Positions 53,521-61,500 of a stretch of 64,000 nt of DNA are shown here, one piece after another. Within the stretch, counting starts at the first letter, position 1. Every line of letters starts with the position of its first letter. The DNA comes from Paenochrobactrum glaciei. GTDB lineage: Bacteria; Pseudomonadota; Alphaproteobacteria; Rhizobiales; Rhizobiaceae. The notes beneath the pieces were generated by a model. That model saw nothing but the letters and a program-made list of their open reading frames with translations. It ran no database searches and had not been told where the DNA came from. The position numbers and the translations under genes were made by a program. The stretch covers positions 69,429-133,428 of the forward strand of contig NZ_BAAADE010000006.1 of the NCBI RefSeq assembly GCF_039522165.1, read 5' to 3'.

Positions 53521-55344
53521 ATGACAACAACAAAGGCTGTCTCTCCGGTATTGTCAGTTGAAAATCTGACCACCAGCTTTTTGAGTGAAGGACAATGGAA
53601 ATCCGTTGTCCGTGATATCTCCTTTACCGTTAATCCAGGCGAAACTGTTGCCGTTGTTGGAGAATCCGGCTCCGGTAAAAGTGTCACGTCCTTATCAGTC
53701 ATGCAATTATTGCCGCGCGACACCAGCCGTATTGAAGGCCGCATCCTGCTCAATGGCAAAGACTTGCTGGAATTGCCTGAAGCACAAATGCGTGCAATAC
53801 GCGGCAATGATATTGCGATGATTTTTCAAGAGCCGATGACATCGCTCAACCCGCTTTTCACAATTGGCGATCAGATATCGGAAGCGCTTTTATGCCACCG
53901 CAATATGAGCCATGAAGAAGCAAAAGCCGAAACCATCCGGCTGCTTGACCGAGTACGTATTCCTTCTGCTGCCAGCCGTTTTGATGAATATCCGCATCGT
54001 TTTTCTGGCGGGATGCGCCAGCGTGTGATGATCGCCATGGCACTTGCCAGCCGTCCCAAACTGCTGATTGCCGATGAGCCAACCACCGCATTGGATGTCA
54101 CCATTCAAGGCCAAATTCTTGATCTCATCAAAACCTTGCAGGAAGAAGAAGGCACATCAGTGCTGTTCATCACCCATGACATGGGTGTCGTTGCCGAAAT
54201 TGCTGACCGAACTGTGGTTATGTTCCGTGGTGAGGCTGTTGAAAGCGGCTACACCGCCGATATTTTCAATCACTCCAAGCATCCCTATACTAGAGCGCTG
54301 CTTTCTGCAGTGCCCATGCTCGGTTCAATGAAGCCTTATGACCGGCCTTTGCGCTTTCCTGATCTTGACCCCAAAACCGGTTTACCGGGCGAGCCCGTCG
54401 TCTCTGCCGATACAGTCGACCATCAGGCAGCACCGGTGCTGGAGGTTAAAAATTTAAGTAAACGCTTTGATATTCATGCAGGTCTCATGGGGCGCTTGCA
54501 GGGTCGCGTTCATGCTATTGAAGATGTCAGCTTCGCGCTGCAACCGGGTGAAACCCTGTCATTGGTGGGTGAATCGGGATGCGGAAAATCCACCACCGCA
54601 CGTGCTGTCATGCGTCTTATCCAGCCGGATGAAGGCGTCATTCGGTTGGATGGACAAGATATTTCGACCATGGATCAAAAGGAACTGCGCCAGATCCGCC
54701 ATAAAATGCAGATGATTTTCCAAGATCCTTTTGCCAGCCTTAATCCGCGCATGCGTGTGGGCGCAACGATTGCCGAGCCTTATCTGGAGCATAAGATGGG
54801 AACAAAAGCGCAAGCAGAAAAAATCGTCGCCGACCTGTTGCTACGTGTCGGACTAACACCGGACATGGCCAAGCGTTTTCCGCATGAGTTTTCGGGGGGG
54901 CAGCGCCAGCGCATTTGCATTGCACGTGCGCTGGCGATGGATCCAAAGGTTATTGTTGCTGATGAATCTGTCTCTGCACTTGATGTTTCCATCAAAGCAC
55001 AGGTCATCAATCTGATGCTTGAACTGCAAGCCAATCTCAAACTTGCTTATCTTTTCATCAGCCATGACATGGCTGTGGTGGAACGTGTCAGCCACCGTGT
55101 CGCGGTGATGTATATGGGTGAAATTGTTGAGATTGGCAAAAGGGCAGAGATTTTTGAAAACCCGCAACATCTATATACCAAAAAACTCTTATCTGCCGTG
55201 CCAATCCCTGATCCGGAGCGCCGTCATTTACGCCGTATGATGCAGGTGGATGAATTGAAAAGTCCGGTGCGTTCACCTGACTATCAGCCAGCACCACGCC
55301 AATATCAGCAACTCTCCGAGCATCATTTTGTGCAGCTGTATTAA
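53521..55344 (+). CDS. Peptide ABC transporter ATPase, fused DppD-DppF (importer 3)
   Basis: A 607-residue fusion of two ATPases, as in GsiA. The N-terminal unit has Walker A GESGSGKS, Q-loop IFQEPMTSLNP, signature FSGGMRQR and LLIADEPTTALD. The C-terminal unit (from about residue 310) has GESGCGKS, IFQDPFASLNP, FSGGQRQR and VIVADESVSALD. The linker is LDPKTGLPGEPVVSADTVDHQA. The Cys-rich extension of separate DppD/DppF proteins is missing from both halves. It supplies both ATP sites of importer 3 even though it lies 4 kb from the permease genes. AGGAG precedes the ATG. Confidence 0.92.
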   Translation: MTTTKAVSPVLSVENLTTSFLSEGQWKSVVRDISFTVNPGETVAVVGESGSGKSVTSLSVMQLLPRDTSRIEGRILLNGKDLLELPEAQMRAIRGNDIAMIFQEPMTSLNPLFTIGDQISEALLCHRNMSHEEAKAETIRLLDRVRIPSAASRFDEYPHRFSGGMRQRVMIAMALASRPKLLIADEPTTALDVTIQGQILDLIKTLQEEEGTSVLFITHDMGVVAEIADRTVVMFRGEAVESGYTADIFNHSKHPYTRALLSAVPMLGSMKPYDRPLRFPDLDPKTGLPGEPVVSADTVDHQAAPVLEVKNLSKRFDIHAGLMGRLQGRVHAIEDVSFALQPGETLSLVGESGCGKSTTARAVMRLIQPDEGVIRLDGQDISTMDQKELRQIRHKMQMIFQDPFASLNPRMRVGATIAEPYLEHKMGTKAQAEKIVADLLLRVGLTPDMAKRFPHEFSGGQRQRICIARALAMDPKVIVADESVSALDVSIKAQVINLMLELQANLKLAYLFISHDMAVVERVSHRVAVMYMGEIVEIGKRAEIFENPQHLYTKKLLSAVPIPDPERRHLRRMMQVDELKSPVRSPDYQPAPRQYQQLSEHHFVQLY

Positions 55345-55463
55345 CTGCTGAGCATTCATAAAAATCAGTAGCTTACAGCGGATTATCGTAGCGAAAGATT
55401 TTTCTCTGAGATAACATCACCTCCAACAAACAATAAGATGATGATAAAACCGGAGGAAAATCA

Positions 55464-56582
55464 TTGGATCGGAGAAATTTCACCAAGTCGCTCATCGGCC
55501 TTGGCGCTGCGGGTGTCGGCACTGTCATGTCAGCTGGCATGGCAAATGCTGCACAGACAAAGGAAACTGCGATGGAACTGACACCGCTGCTGGGTGGCTC
55601 AATTGTTGACGTGCCAGGCATCAAACTTGGCCACCACACGCTTTCCACCCGTCCGACCGGCTGTAGCGTTCTTTTATGTGAAGAAGGCGCAACCGCAGGC
55701 GTTGATGTGCGCGGTTCTGCGCCCGGCACCCGTGAAACGGACCTGCTCGATCCGATCAATATGGTTGATCGCGTACATGCAATTATGCTTTCAGGCGGCA
55801 GTGCCTATGGTCTGGATGCCGCCAGCGGCGTGATGCGCTACTTAGAAGAAAACAAGATCGGTTTTAAAATCGGCAATGGCGTCGTGCCGATTGTTCCGGC
55901 AGCTATTTTGATGGATCTGGGCGTTGGTGACTTCTCCATCCGCCCTGATGCCGAAGCCGGTTATCAGGCCTGTCTTGCAGCCAATGCAACAGAGAGCGCT
56001 GAAGGCAATATAGGTGCCGGTGCCGGTGCAACCGTTGGCAAAATGTTTGGCCCTAACTTCTCTATGAAGGGTGGCCTTGGTACTGCCAGCTATAAAGTTC
56101 CGGGCACGGAGGTGGTTGTTGGTGCGATTGTTGCTGTCAACGCCGTCGGCGATGTTTACGATCCGCGCACAAACCAGATTATTGCTGGTGCACGCAATGA
56201 AGACGGCAACGGCTTCCGCGACACCGTTGGCGCAATCATGAATGGCCGTAATGTGGTGAAAGCCGTCGGTGCGAACACCACCATTGGTGCGATTGCCACC
56301 AACGTGCCTTTCAACAAAGCACAGCTGAAGAAAATCGCTGAAATGGCACATGACGGCTTTGCCCGCAGCATCAACCCGATCCACACCATGTCAGACGGCG
56401 ACACTATTTTTGCGGTTTCCACCGGCAAGCTGGAAGGCGTTGAAGGTAATGTCACCGCTATTGGCACCATTGCGGCTTTTGTGATGGCACAGGCAATTGC
56501 GCGTGCAATTATGGCTGCTGAAAGCTTAACCGAGTATAATCTGCCAGCATGGCGTGATTATGTGGCCAAAGCTTCTAACTAA
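55464..56582 (+). CDS. P1-family peptidase (DmpA/BapA type) with Tat signal
   Basis: A 372-residue self-processing aminopeptidase. The N-terminus has a twin-arginine motif (DRRNFTK) and a hydrophobic core ending ANAA, so export through Tat is expected. The body matches DmpA: DVPGIKLGHHTL, GVDVRGSAPGTRETDLL, MLSGGSAYGLDAASGVMRYLEE, and the cleavage region GANTTIGAIATN, where cleavage between Asn271 and Thr272 would free the nucleophile Thr272. Family members remove N-terminal D- or beta-amino acids from peptides. The start is TTG with GGAGG 7 nt upstream. It ends operon 3. A periplasmic location means that it may trim peptides before import. Confidence 0.87.
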   Translation: MDRRNFTKSLIGLGAAGVGTVMSAGMANAAQTKETAMELTPLLGGSIVDVPGIKLGHHTLSTRPTGCSVLLCEEGATAGVDVRGSAPGTRETDLLDPINMVDRVHAIMLSGGSAYGLDAASGVMRYLEENKIGFKIGNGVVPIVPAAILMDLGVGDFSIRPDAEAGYQACLAANATESAEGNIGAGAGATVGKMFGPNFSMKGGLGTASYKVPGTEVVVGAIVAVNAVGDVYDPRTNQIIAGARNEDGNGFRDTVGAIMNGRNVVKAVGANTTIGAIATNVPFNKAQLKKIAEMAHDGFARSINPIHTMSDGDTIFAVSTGKLEGVEGNVTAIGTIAAFVMAQAIARAIMAAESLTEYNLPAWRDYVAKASN

Positions 56583-56594
56583 TCAGCAATACAA

Positions 56595-56632
56595 AAAAAG
56601 CCCCGCTCTGAGATTTCAGAGCGGGGCTTTTT
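56595..56632. terminator. Bidirectional terminator between P1 peptidase and lptE
   Basis: A 17-bp perfect stem (AAAAAGCCCCGCTCTGA and its complement, loop GATT) with A-run and T-run flanks, between converging genes. Confidence 0.93.
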
Positions 56633-56651
56633 ATTAAACTTGTTTTGAGAC

Positions 56652-57227
56652 TTAAAGCTTCGACAAATCTTGTGCCAGTGACAAGAAAATCTGCTCAGCC
56701 AATTCATCAGCGGCACGTTTTTGTGCGTCACGTTCAGCACGCAAGTTTGCAAATTCCTGACGCGGACGGTCAAAGGAAGCAAAAACCGTGCGCTTGCCAC
56801 GAGCAACAGGCTTGCCCTGATTATCCAGCAAAACATAATCAGACGAAGCACGAACAGAACCAGCCGAAGGGCGACCGGTGCGGTCTGTTCTTTCGCCAAC
56901 ATCAACAACGACAGCATCAACCGTCGACTTATTCAAACCCATCCGCAGCTTATAGGCCGGATATTGCGGCTCACCCGCTCCGCCGCCAAGCAAGAAAATC
57001 AGACGGTTGCGCACAGCCTGCTGAAAAATGTCGTTAGCCGGCTCAATCGAAACCGATGCCAGTTTGGAACGCATATCCGGCGTAACACCCGCACCAATTT
57101 CCCCCGCACCGCCGCCTGAATAAAGCGGCTGTACGGTACATCCGGCAACAGCTACAGCCATTGCCGCAATGGCAATAAGGCTGCGAACCGGTGAAGTGAC
57201 TTTTTTAACGCAGTCAGGCAACGACAT
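56652..57227 (-). CDS. lptE: LPS-assembly lipoprotein LptE
   Basis: A 191-residue outer-membrane lipoprotein. The signal peptide has a lipobox VAGC at about residues 27-30, followed by TVQPLYSGGG. The mature part has the LptE pattern of alphaproteobacteria (MRSKLASVSIEPANDIFQQAVRNRLIFLL, YKLRMGLNKSTVDAVV, DELAEQIFLSLAQDL). LptE plugs the LptD barrel that inserts lipopolysaccharide. It overlaps the leuS stop by 14 nt and is co-transcribed with it. In related genomes holA usually follows; here a terminator follows directly. Confidence 0.88.
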   Translation of the reverse strand: MSLPDCVKKVTSPVRSLIAIAAMAVAVAGCTVQPLYSGGGAGEIGAGVTPDMRSKLASVSIEPANDIFQQAVRNRLIFLLGGGAGEPQYPAYKLRMGLNKSTVDAVVVDVGERTDRTGRPSAGSVRASSDYVLLDNQGKPVARGKRTVFASFDRPRQEFANLRAERDAQKRAADELAEQIFLSLAQDLSKL

Positions 57228-59841
57228 TGACGATCCTTTGTGGCACTACAATGATCTTTTTAGGTGCGTTACCCTGAAGGGCATGTTTCACGAAATCGAG
57301 TTCGAGCACCGCTTGCTGAATAGCAGATTGATCTGCATCGCGTGCGATTGTCAAATCCCCTTTTCGTTTACCGTTGATTTGAACAGGTAAAACCACATCA
57401 TTTTCAACAATCAATGCCGGATTGAACTGAGGCCATGCTGCTTCAGACACCAATGTCGCTTCACCATTAATGGTGCCGCCCAGTGTTTTAGAGCATTCTT
57501 CAGCCAGATGCGGCATCATTGGAGCAATCATAACCAGCAGGATTTCAATGGCTTCGCGAACCGCACTCTTCAATGCATCATCGGCTTCGCCGTTTTTAAC
57601 CTGCTGCAAGGCACCTGAAAGCGCATTCACCAGCTCATAAAGACGGGCAACGGCACGGTTGAAGGCAAGCTTTTCCAAATCTTCGCCAACAGCCTGCAAC
57701 ACTTTATGCGCAACCTTGGAAACCTGAGCTGCATCACCTTCCAGTGCTGCCTTTGGTGCAACATTCTTCAAAGCATCAGCGGCTTCGCTGACCACGCGCC
57801 AAACGCGCTGTACAAAACGATGCGCACCTTCTGCACCAGCTTCTGTCCAGATCACATCACGTTCCGGCGGGCTGTCGGACAGCATGAACCAGCGCGCAGT
57901 GTCAGCACCATAAGACGAAATAATATCATCAGGATCGACAACATTTTTCTTCGACTTCGACATTTTTTCGATCGAGCCGATGTCAACTTTCGCGCCTGTG
58001 TCGAGCATTGTGGCAACACGCATACCATCTTGCTCGTCAAAGCGGATTTCAGCAGGTGACACCCACTGACCATCACATTTATAGGTTTCGTGCACCACCA
58101 TACCTTGTGTGAACAAGCCCTTGAACGGCTCTTCCACATTCAGGTGACCGGTTGCTTTCATCGCACGGGTAAAGAAGCGCGAATAAAGCAAATGCAGGAT
58201 CGCATGCTCAATACCGCCGATATACTGATCAACCGGCAGCCAGCCATCAACGGCTTTCAGATTGGTTGGTTCATTTTCAAACGGCGCGGTAAAACGTGCA
58301 AAATACCATGATGAATCGACAAATGTGTCCATTGTATCGGTTTCACGGCGGGCATCACCACCACAGCTCGGGCATTTCACATGACGCCAGCTTTCATGGC
58401 GGTCAAGCGGGTTACCCGGACGGTCAAAGGTCACATCATCCGGCAGTTTCACAGGCAGATCAGCACGACCAACCGGCTGCACACCGCAGGCATCACAATG
58501 GATCATCGGGATCGGGCAGCCCCAATAACGCTGACGGGAAATACCCCAGTCACGCAAACGGAACTGAACCTTACGCTTGCCCTGTGGCTGGCCATCAAGC
58601 TGCTGTGCTTCCAGCTTTTCAGCAACCTTTTGGAATGCCGCCTGTGGGGTCAAACCATCAAGGAACTGCGAGTTGAACATGATGCCATCATCAGAATAAG
58701 CATCTTTATCAACACTGAATGTTGCTGCGTCTGCACCTTTTGGCAATACGACGGGACGTACCGGCAATGAATATTTATTGGCAAAATCCAAGTCGCGCTG
58801 ATCATGCGCAGGGCAACCGAAAACAGCGCCTGTACCATATTCCATCAACACGAAATTAGCGACATAGACCGGCAAGGTCCAGTTGTCGTCAAACGGATGT
58901 TTGACGCGAAGACCAGTATCGAAGCCCTGCTTCTCAATGGTTTCAAGCGTTGCCACGGAAGTGCCATGGTGATGGCATTCAGCGATAAAGTCGGTCAAAG
59001 CTGCATTATTAGGCGCGAGTTTTTTGGCCAGCGGATGATCCGCAGCAATCGCGATAAAAGATGCACCAAACAAAGTGTCCGGACGGGTGGTGTAAACTTC
59101 AATCTCACCCGCTTCGCCGCTCTTTGCATCAAGCTCAAAACGCAGTTGCAGACCTTCGGATTTACCAATCCAGTTTTTCTGCATCAGGCGAACTTTTTCA
59201 GGCCACTGGTCAAGCGTATCGAGGGCTGCCAACAGTTCTTCATTATAATCGGTGATTTTAAAGAACCACTGGGTCAGTTCGCGCTGTTCAACCAGAGCGC
59301 CGGAACGCCAGCCACGACCATCCACCACCTGTTCATTGGCAAGCACTGTGTTGTCAACCGGATCCCAGTTTACTTTTGACGTCTTACGGGTCACCAGACC
59401 CTTTTCAAACATATCAAGGAACAGCATCTGCTGGCGATGGTAATAATCCACATCGCAGGTCGCAAATTCGCGTGACCAGTCCAGCGACAAGCCCATCGAT
59501 TTCAGCTGACGCTTCATCGTAGCGATGTTCTGATATGTCCACTCTTTCGGGTGTACTTTATTCTGCATCGCAGCGTTTTCAGCCGGCATACCAAAAGCAT
59601 CCCAGCCCATAGGGTGCAGGACATTGAAACCACGCGCGCGTTTGTAACGTGCGACCACGTCACCCATAGCGTAGTTGCGCACATGTCCCATATGAATACG
59701 ACCCGACGGATATGGAAACATTTCCAGCACGTAATATTTTTCGCGCGGATCGTCATTGTCCGTTTCGAAGGTCCTTGCCTCGTCCCAGACCTTCTGCCAA
59801 TGGGCTTCAGCGGTGCGGGGATTATAACGTTCGGTTGCCAT
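57214..59841 (-). CDS. leuS: Leucyl-tRNA synthetase
   Basis: An 875-residue class I aminoacyl-tRNA synthetase that charges tRNA-Leu and edits mischarged products. The HIGH motif is PYPSGRIHMGH (about 44-53), the editing domain (about 220-420) contains VYTTRPDTLFGASFIAIA, and the KMSKS motif is IEKMSKSKKN (about 615-630). Zinc-like cysteines appear in CPSCGG. Length fits the bacterial family. The gene is divergent from yggS with about 150 bp between starts, and is followed by the overlapping lptE. Essential housekeeping gene. Confidence 0.98.
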   Translation of the reverse strand: MATERYNPRTAEAHWQKVWDEARTFETDNDDPREKYYVLEMFPYPSGRIHMGHVRNYAMGDVVARYKRARGFNVLHPMGWDAFGMPAENAAMQNKVHPKEWTYQNIATMKRQLKSMGLSLDWSREFATCDVDYYHRQQMLFLDMFEKGLVTRKTSKVNWDPVDNTVLANEQVVDGRGWRSGALVEQRELTQWFFKITDYNEELLAALDTLDQWPEKVRLMQKNWIGKSEGLQLRFELDAKSGEAGEIEVYTTRPDTLFGASFIAIAADHPLAKKLAPNNAALTDFIAECHHHGTSVATLETIEKQGFDTGLRVKHPFDDNWTLPVYVANFVLMEYGTGAVFGCPAHDQRDLDFANKYSLPVRPVVLPKGADAATFSVDKDAYSDDGIMFNSQFLDGLTPQAAFQKVAEKLEAQQLDGQPQGKRKVQFRLRDWGISRQRYWGCPIPMIHCDACGVQPVGRADLPVKLPDDVTFDRPGNPLDRHESWRHVKCPSCGGDARRETDTMDTFVDSSWYFARFTAPFENEPTNLKAVDGWLPVDQYIGGIEHAILHLLYSRFFTRAMKATGHLNVEEPFKGLFTQGMVVHETYKCDGQWVSPAEIRFDEQDGMRVATMLDTGAKVDIGSIEKMSKSKKNVVDPDDIISSYGADTARWFMLSDSPPERDVIWTEAGAEGAHRFVQRVWRVVSEAADALKNVAPKAALEGDAAQVSKVAHKVLQAVGEDLEKLAFNRAVARLYELVNALSGALQQVKNGEADDALKSAVREAIEILLVMIAPMMPHLAEECSKTLGGTINGEATLVSEAAWPQFNPALIVENDVVLPVQINGKRKGDLTIARDADQSAIQQAVLELDFVKHALQGNAPKKIIVVPQRIVNVVA

Positions 59842-59993
59842 GGCCGTATTTACTCGTACAAAGGGGATGAATAAAGAGTCTCAAACTTAGTTGCCGGAGC
59901 TTCATCACGGATTGAGATAAGCGTCAAGTTTTTGGCGCGATTAACACGCATTTCTATCAAAAAAATCCGGTTTTATGACCTGAAAGGTGCAAA

Positions 59994-60674
59994 ATGTCCT
60001 CACACGCCTCCCAAATCACGCAAGCACTCAATTCTGTTCGTCATGCGCTTGATTTAGCCACACGCGAAGCAAAGCGTGAAGCCAACTCCGTTTCACTGAT
60101 TGCCGTTTCCAAGTTTTTTGACGCTGACAGCATCCGCCCTGCCCTTGAAAACGGCCAGCGTATTTTTGGCGAAAACCGCGTTCAGGAAGCCCAGGGCAAA
60201 TGGCCATCTTTGCGTGAAGAATATCAGGGGATCGAACTGCACCTGATCGGCCCGTTGCAATCCAACAAAGCAGCCGAAGCAGTGGCTCTTTTTGATGTTA
60301 TCCAGACCATCGACCGCGAAAAAATTGCAGCCGCCATTGCTCAAGAAATAAAGAAACAAGGCCGCGCACCAAAGCTTTACGTGCAGGTCAATACGGGACT
60401 GGAGCCACAAAAAGCCGGCATTCCCCCACTGGAGACAGTGGCTTTTGTCCAACGCTGCCGTGAAGAACATGGCCTGAAAATTGAAGGCTTGATGTGCATT
60501 CCGCCGGTTGATGAAAATCCAGGCCCGCACTTTGCATTATTGCAAAAACTTGCCCGCGAAGCAGGTGTTGAAAAACTGTCGATGGGCATGTCATCCGACT
60601 ATGAAACCGCCATCGCTTTTGGCGCAACGTCCGTGCGTGTCGGCTCAGCAATTTTTGGTGACAGGCAGGCATAG
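59994..60674 (+). CDS. yggS: YggS-family PLP homeostasis protein
   Basis: A 226-residue single-domain PLP-binding protein (alanine-racemase N-terminal fold). The PLP lysine is in SLIAVSKFFDADSI (about residue 39); FGENRVQEAQGKW, LHLIGPLQSNKA and the C-terminal LSMGMSSDYETAIAFGATSVRVGSAIFG are diagnostic, the last binding the phosphate. It buffers and delivers PLP and has no catalytic role. AAGGTG precedes the ATG. The stop lies inside a 12-bp hairpin (60655-60685). Confidence 0.95.
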   Translation: MSSHASQITQALNSVRHALDLATREAKREANSVSLIAVSKFFDADSIRPALENGQRIFGENRVQEAQGKWPSLREEYQGIELHLIGPLQSNKAAEAVALFDVIQTIDREKIAAAIAQEIKKQGRAPKLYVQVNTGLEPQKAGIPPLETVAFVQRCREEHGLKIEGLMCIPPVDENPGPHFALLQKLAREAGVEKLSMGMSSDYETAIAFGATSVRVGSAIFGDRQA

Positions 60675-60685
60675 CCTGTCACCAA
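60655..60685 (+). terminator. Hairpin overlapping the yggS stop codon
   Basis: TTGGTGACAGGC pairs with GCCTGTCACCAA (12 bp, 7-nt loop) and includes the TAG stop. No T-run follows at once, so it may be a weak terminator or 3'-end stabiliser. Confidence 0.5.
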
Positions 60686-60748
60686 TATCAGTTCTTAAAA
60701 AAGAAAAATAAAGTACCTTTTAGAAGTATATTTTAAAAGGAATAAGAT

Positions 60749-61249
60749 ATGTCTATTCATAGGTTTTTACATAATCCTACCCAAAAATTTTTAGCACTTT
60801 ATATGCCCAACCCACCCTATCATGATAATAATAAAGACAACCGTTTAATCGCAGTCAGTGCCGAGGACAGCAACAAGTACAATTCTAATTGGCAATATAA
60901 TTCCATTAGTGACAACAACAGTGCTGATTACAAAACAAAAATATATACATCAAAATGGAGAATTGAAGATCAGAAATTAAACATTGCAGTCATGGGTTCT
61001 ATTCCGATCAATTACGAATTCCCTTTAGGCGCCAGCAGTGAAAAATCAAGTGAATTTTACTTCAAACCTAAAATTTCTGACAATGGGAAGCAATATTATC
61101 AAATATGTACATTGATCGGAAGCATGGAATGCTGCATTACACTAAACCATGGCAACGATTCAAAAGAATATTCTGCAGCTATAATTGAAATTACACCACA
61201 AAATAACGACGATCCTAATACATTCTTCTCAAAAGAACCGGCGATATAA
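60749..61249 (+). CDS. Orphan AT-rich hypothetical protein
   Basis: A 166-residue protein not recognised as any family. It is polar, rich in Asn, Ser, Lys and Tyr, with no signal peptide or membrane helix. Alternating hydrophobic stretches (KIYTSKWRIEDQKLNIAVMG, YYQICTLIGSMECCITLNHG) suggest an all-beta fold, perhaps trefoil-like, but this is a guess. Cysteines cluster at ICTL and ECCI. AAGGAATAAG precedes the ATG and a strong terminator follows, so the gene is probably expressed. Its base composition is clearly more AT-rich than that of yggS and acs on each side, which suggests recent transfer. Confidence 0.6.
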   Translation: MSIHRFLHNPTQKFLALYMPNPPYHDNNKDNRLIAVSAEDSNKYNSNWQYNSISDNNSADYKTKIYTSKWRIEDQKLNIAVMGSIPINYEFPLGASSEKSSEFYFKPKISDNGKQYYQICTLIGSMECCITLNHGNDSKEYSAAIIEITPQNNDDPNTFFSKEPAI

Positions 61250-61252
61250 TCC

Positions 61253-61302
61253 ATACAGCCATTACAATCAAAGATCATGACAGATTGTAATGGCTGTATT
61301 TA
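61253..61302 (+). terminator. Rho-independent terminator of the orphan gene
   Basis: ATACAGCCATTACAATC pairs perfectly with its complement at 61283-61299 (17 bp) around a 13-nt loop, followed by TTTAT. The 250 bp to the next gene hold no other feature that I recognise. Confidence 0.85.
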
Positions 61303-61500
61303 TCAACTACCTTTCCGATTATCCGGAACCAGACAAATCAGACTGCAGTATCTGCGTCACTTTGCGTGCACTTAACGCCTTTGTCTAACTTTACCTCTGA
61401 CCTGTGCCGTTTATAAATAGAAAAAATGATAATGATGATTTAAGGGAATCATCGCGCATGCCGGCTTAGGGAGATTTGCCGGTCATTCACGGAGGAAATC

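Noticed and set aside
55842..56384. Open frame of 180 codons on the minus strand
   Set aside because: It is antisense to the P1 peptidase, whose motifs are complete; the frame is a by-product of codon use.
58804..59379. Open frame of 191 codons on the plus strand
   Set aside because: It is antisense to the editing domain of leuS, an essential gene with full motifs.
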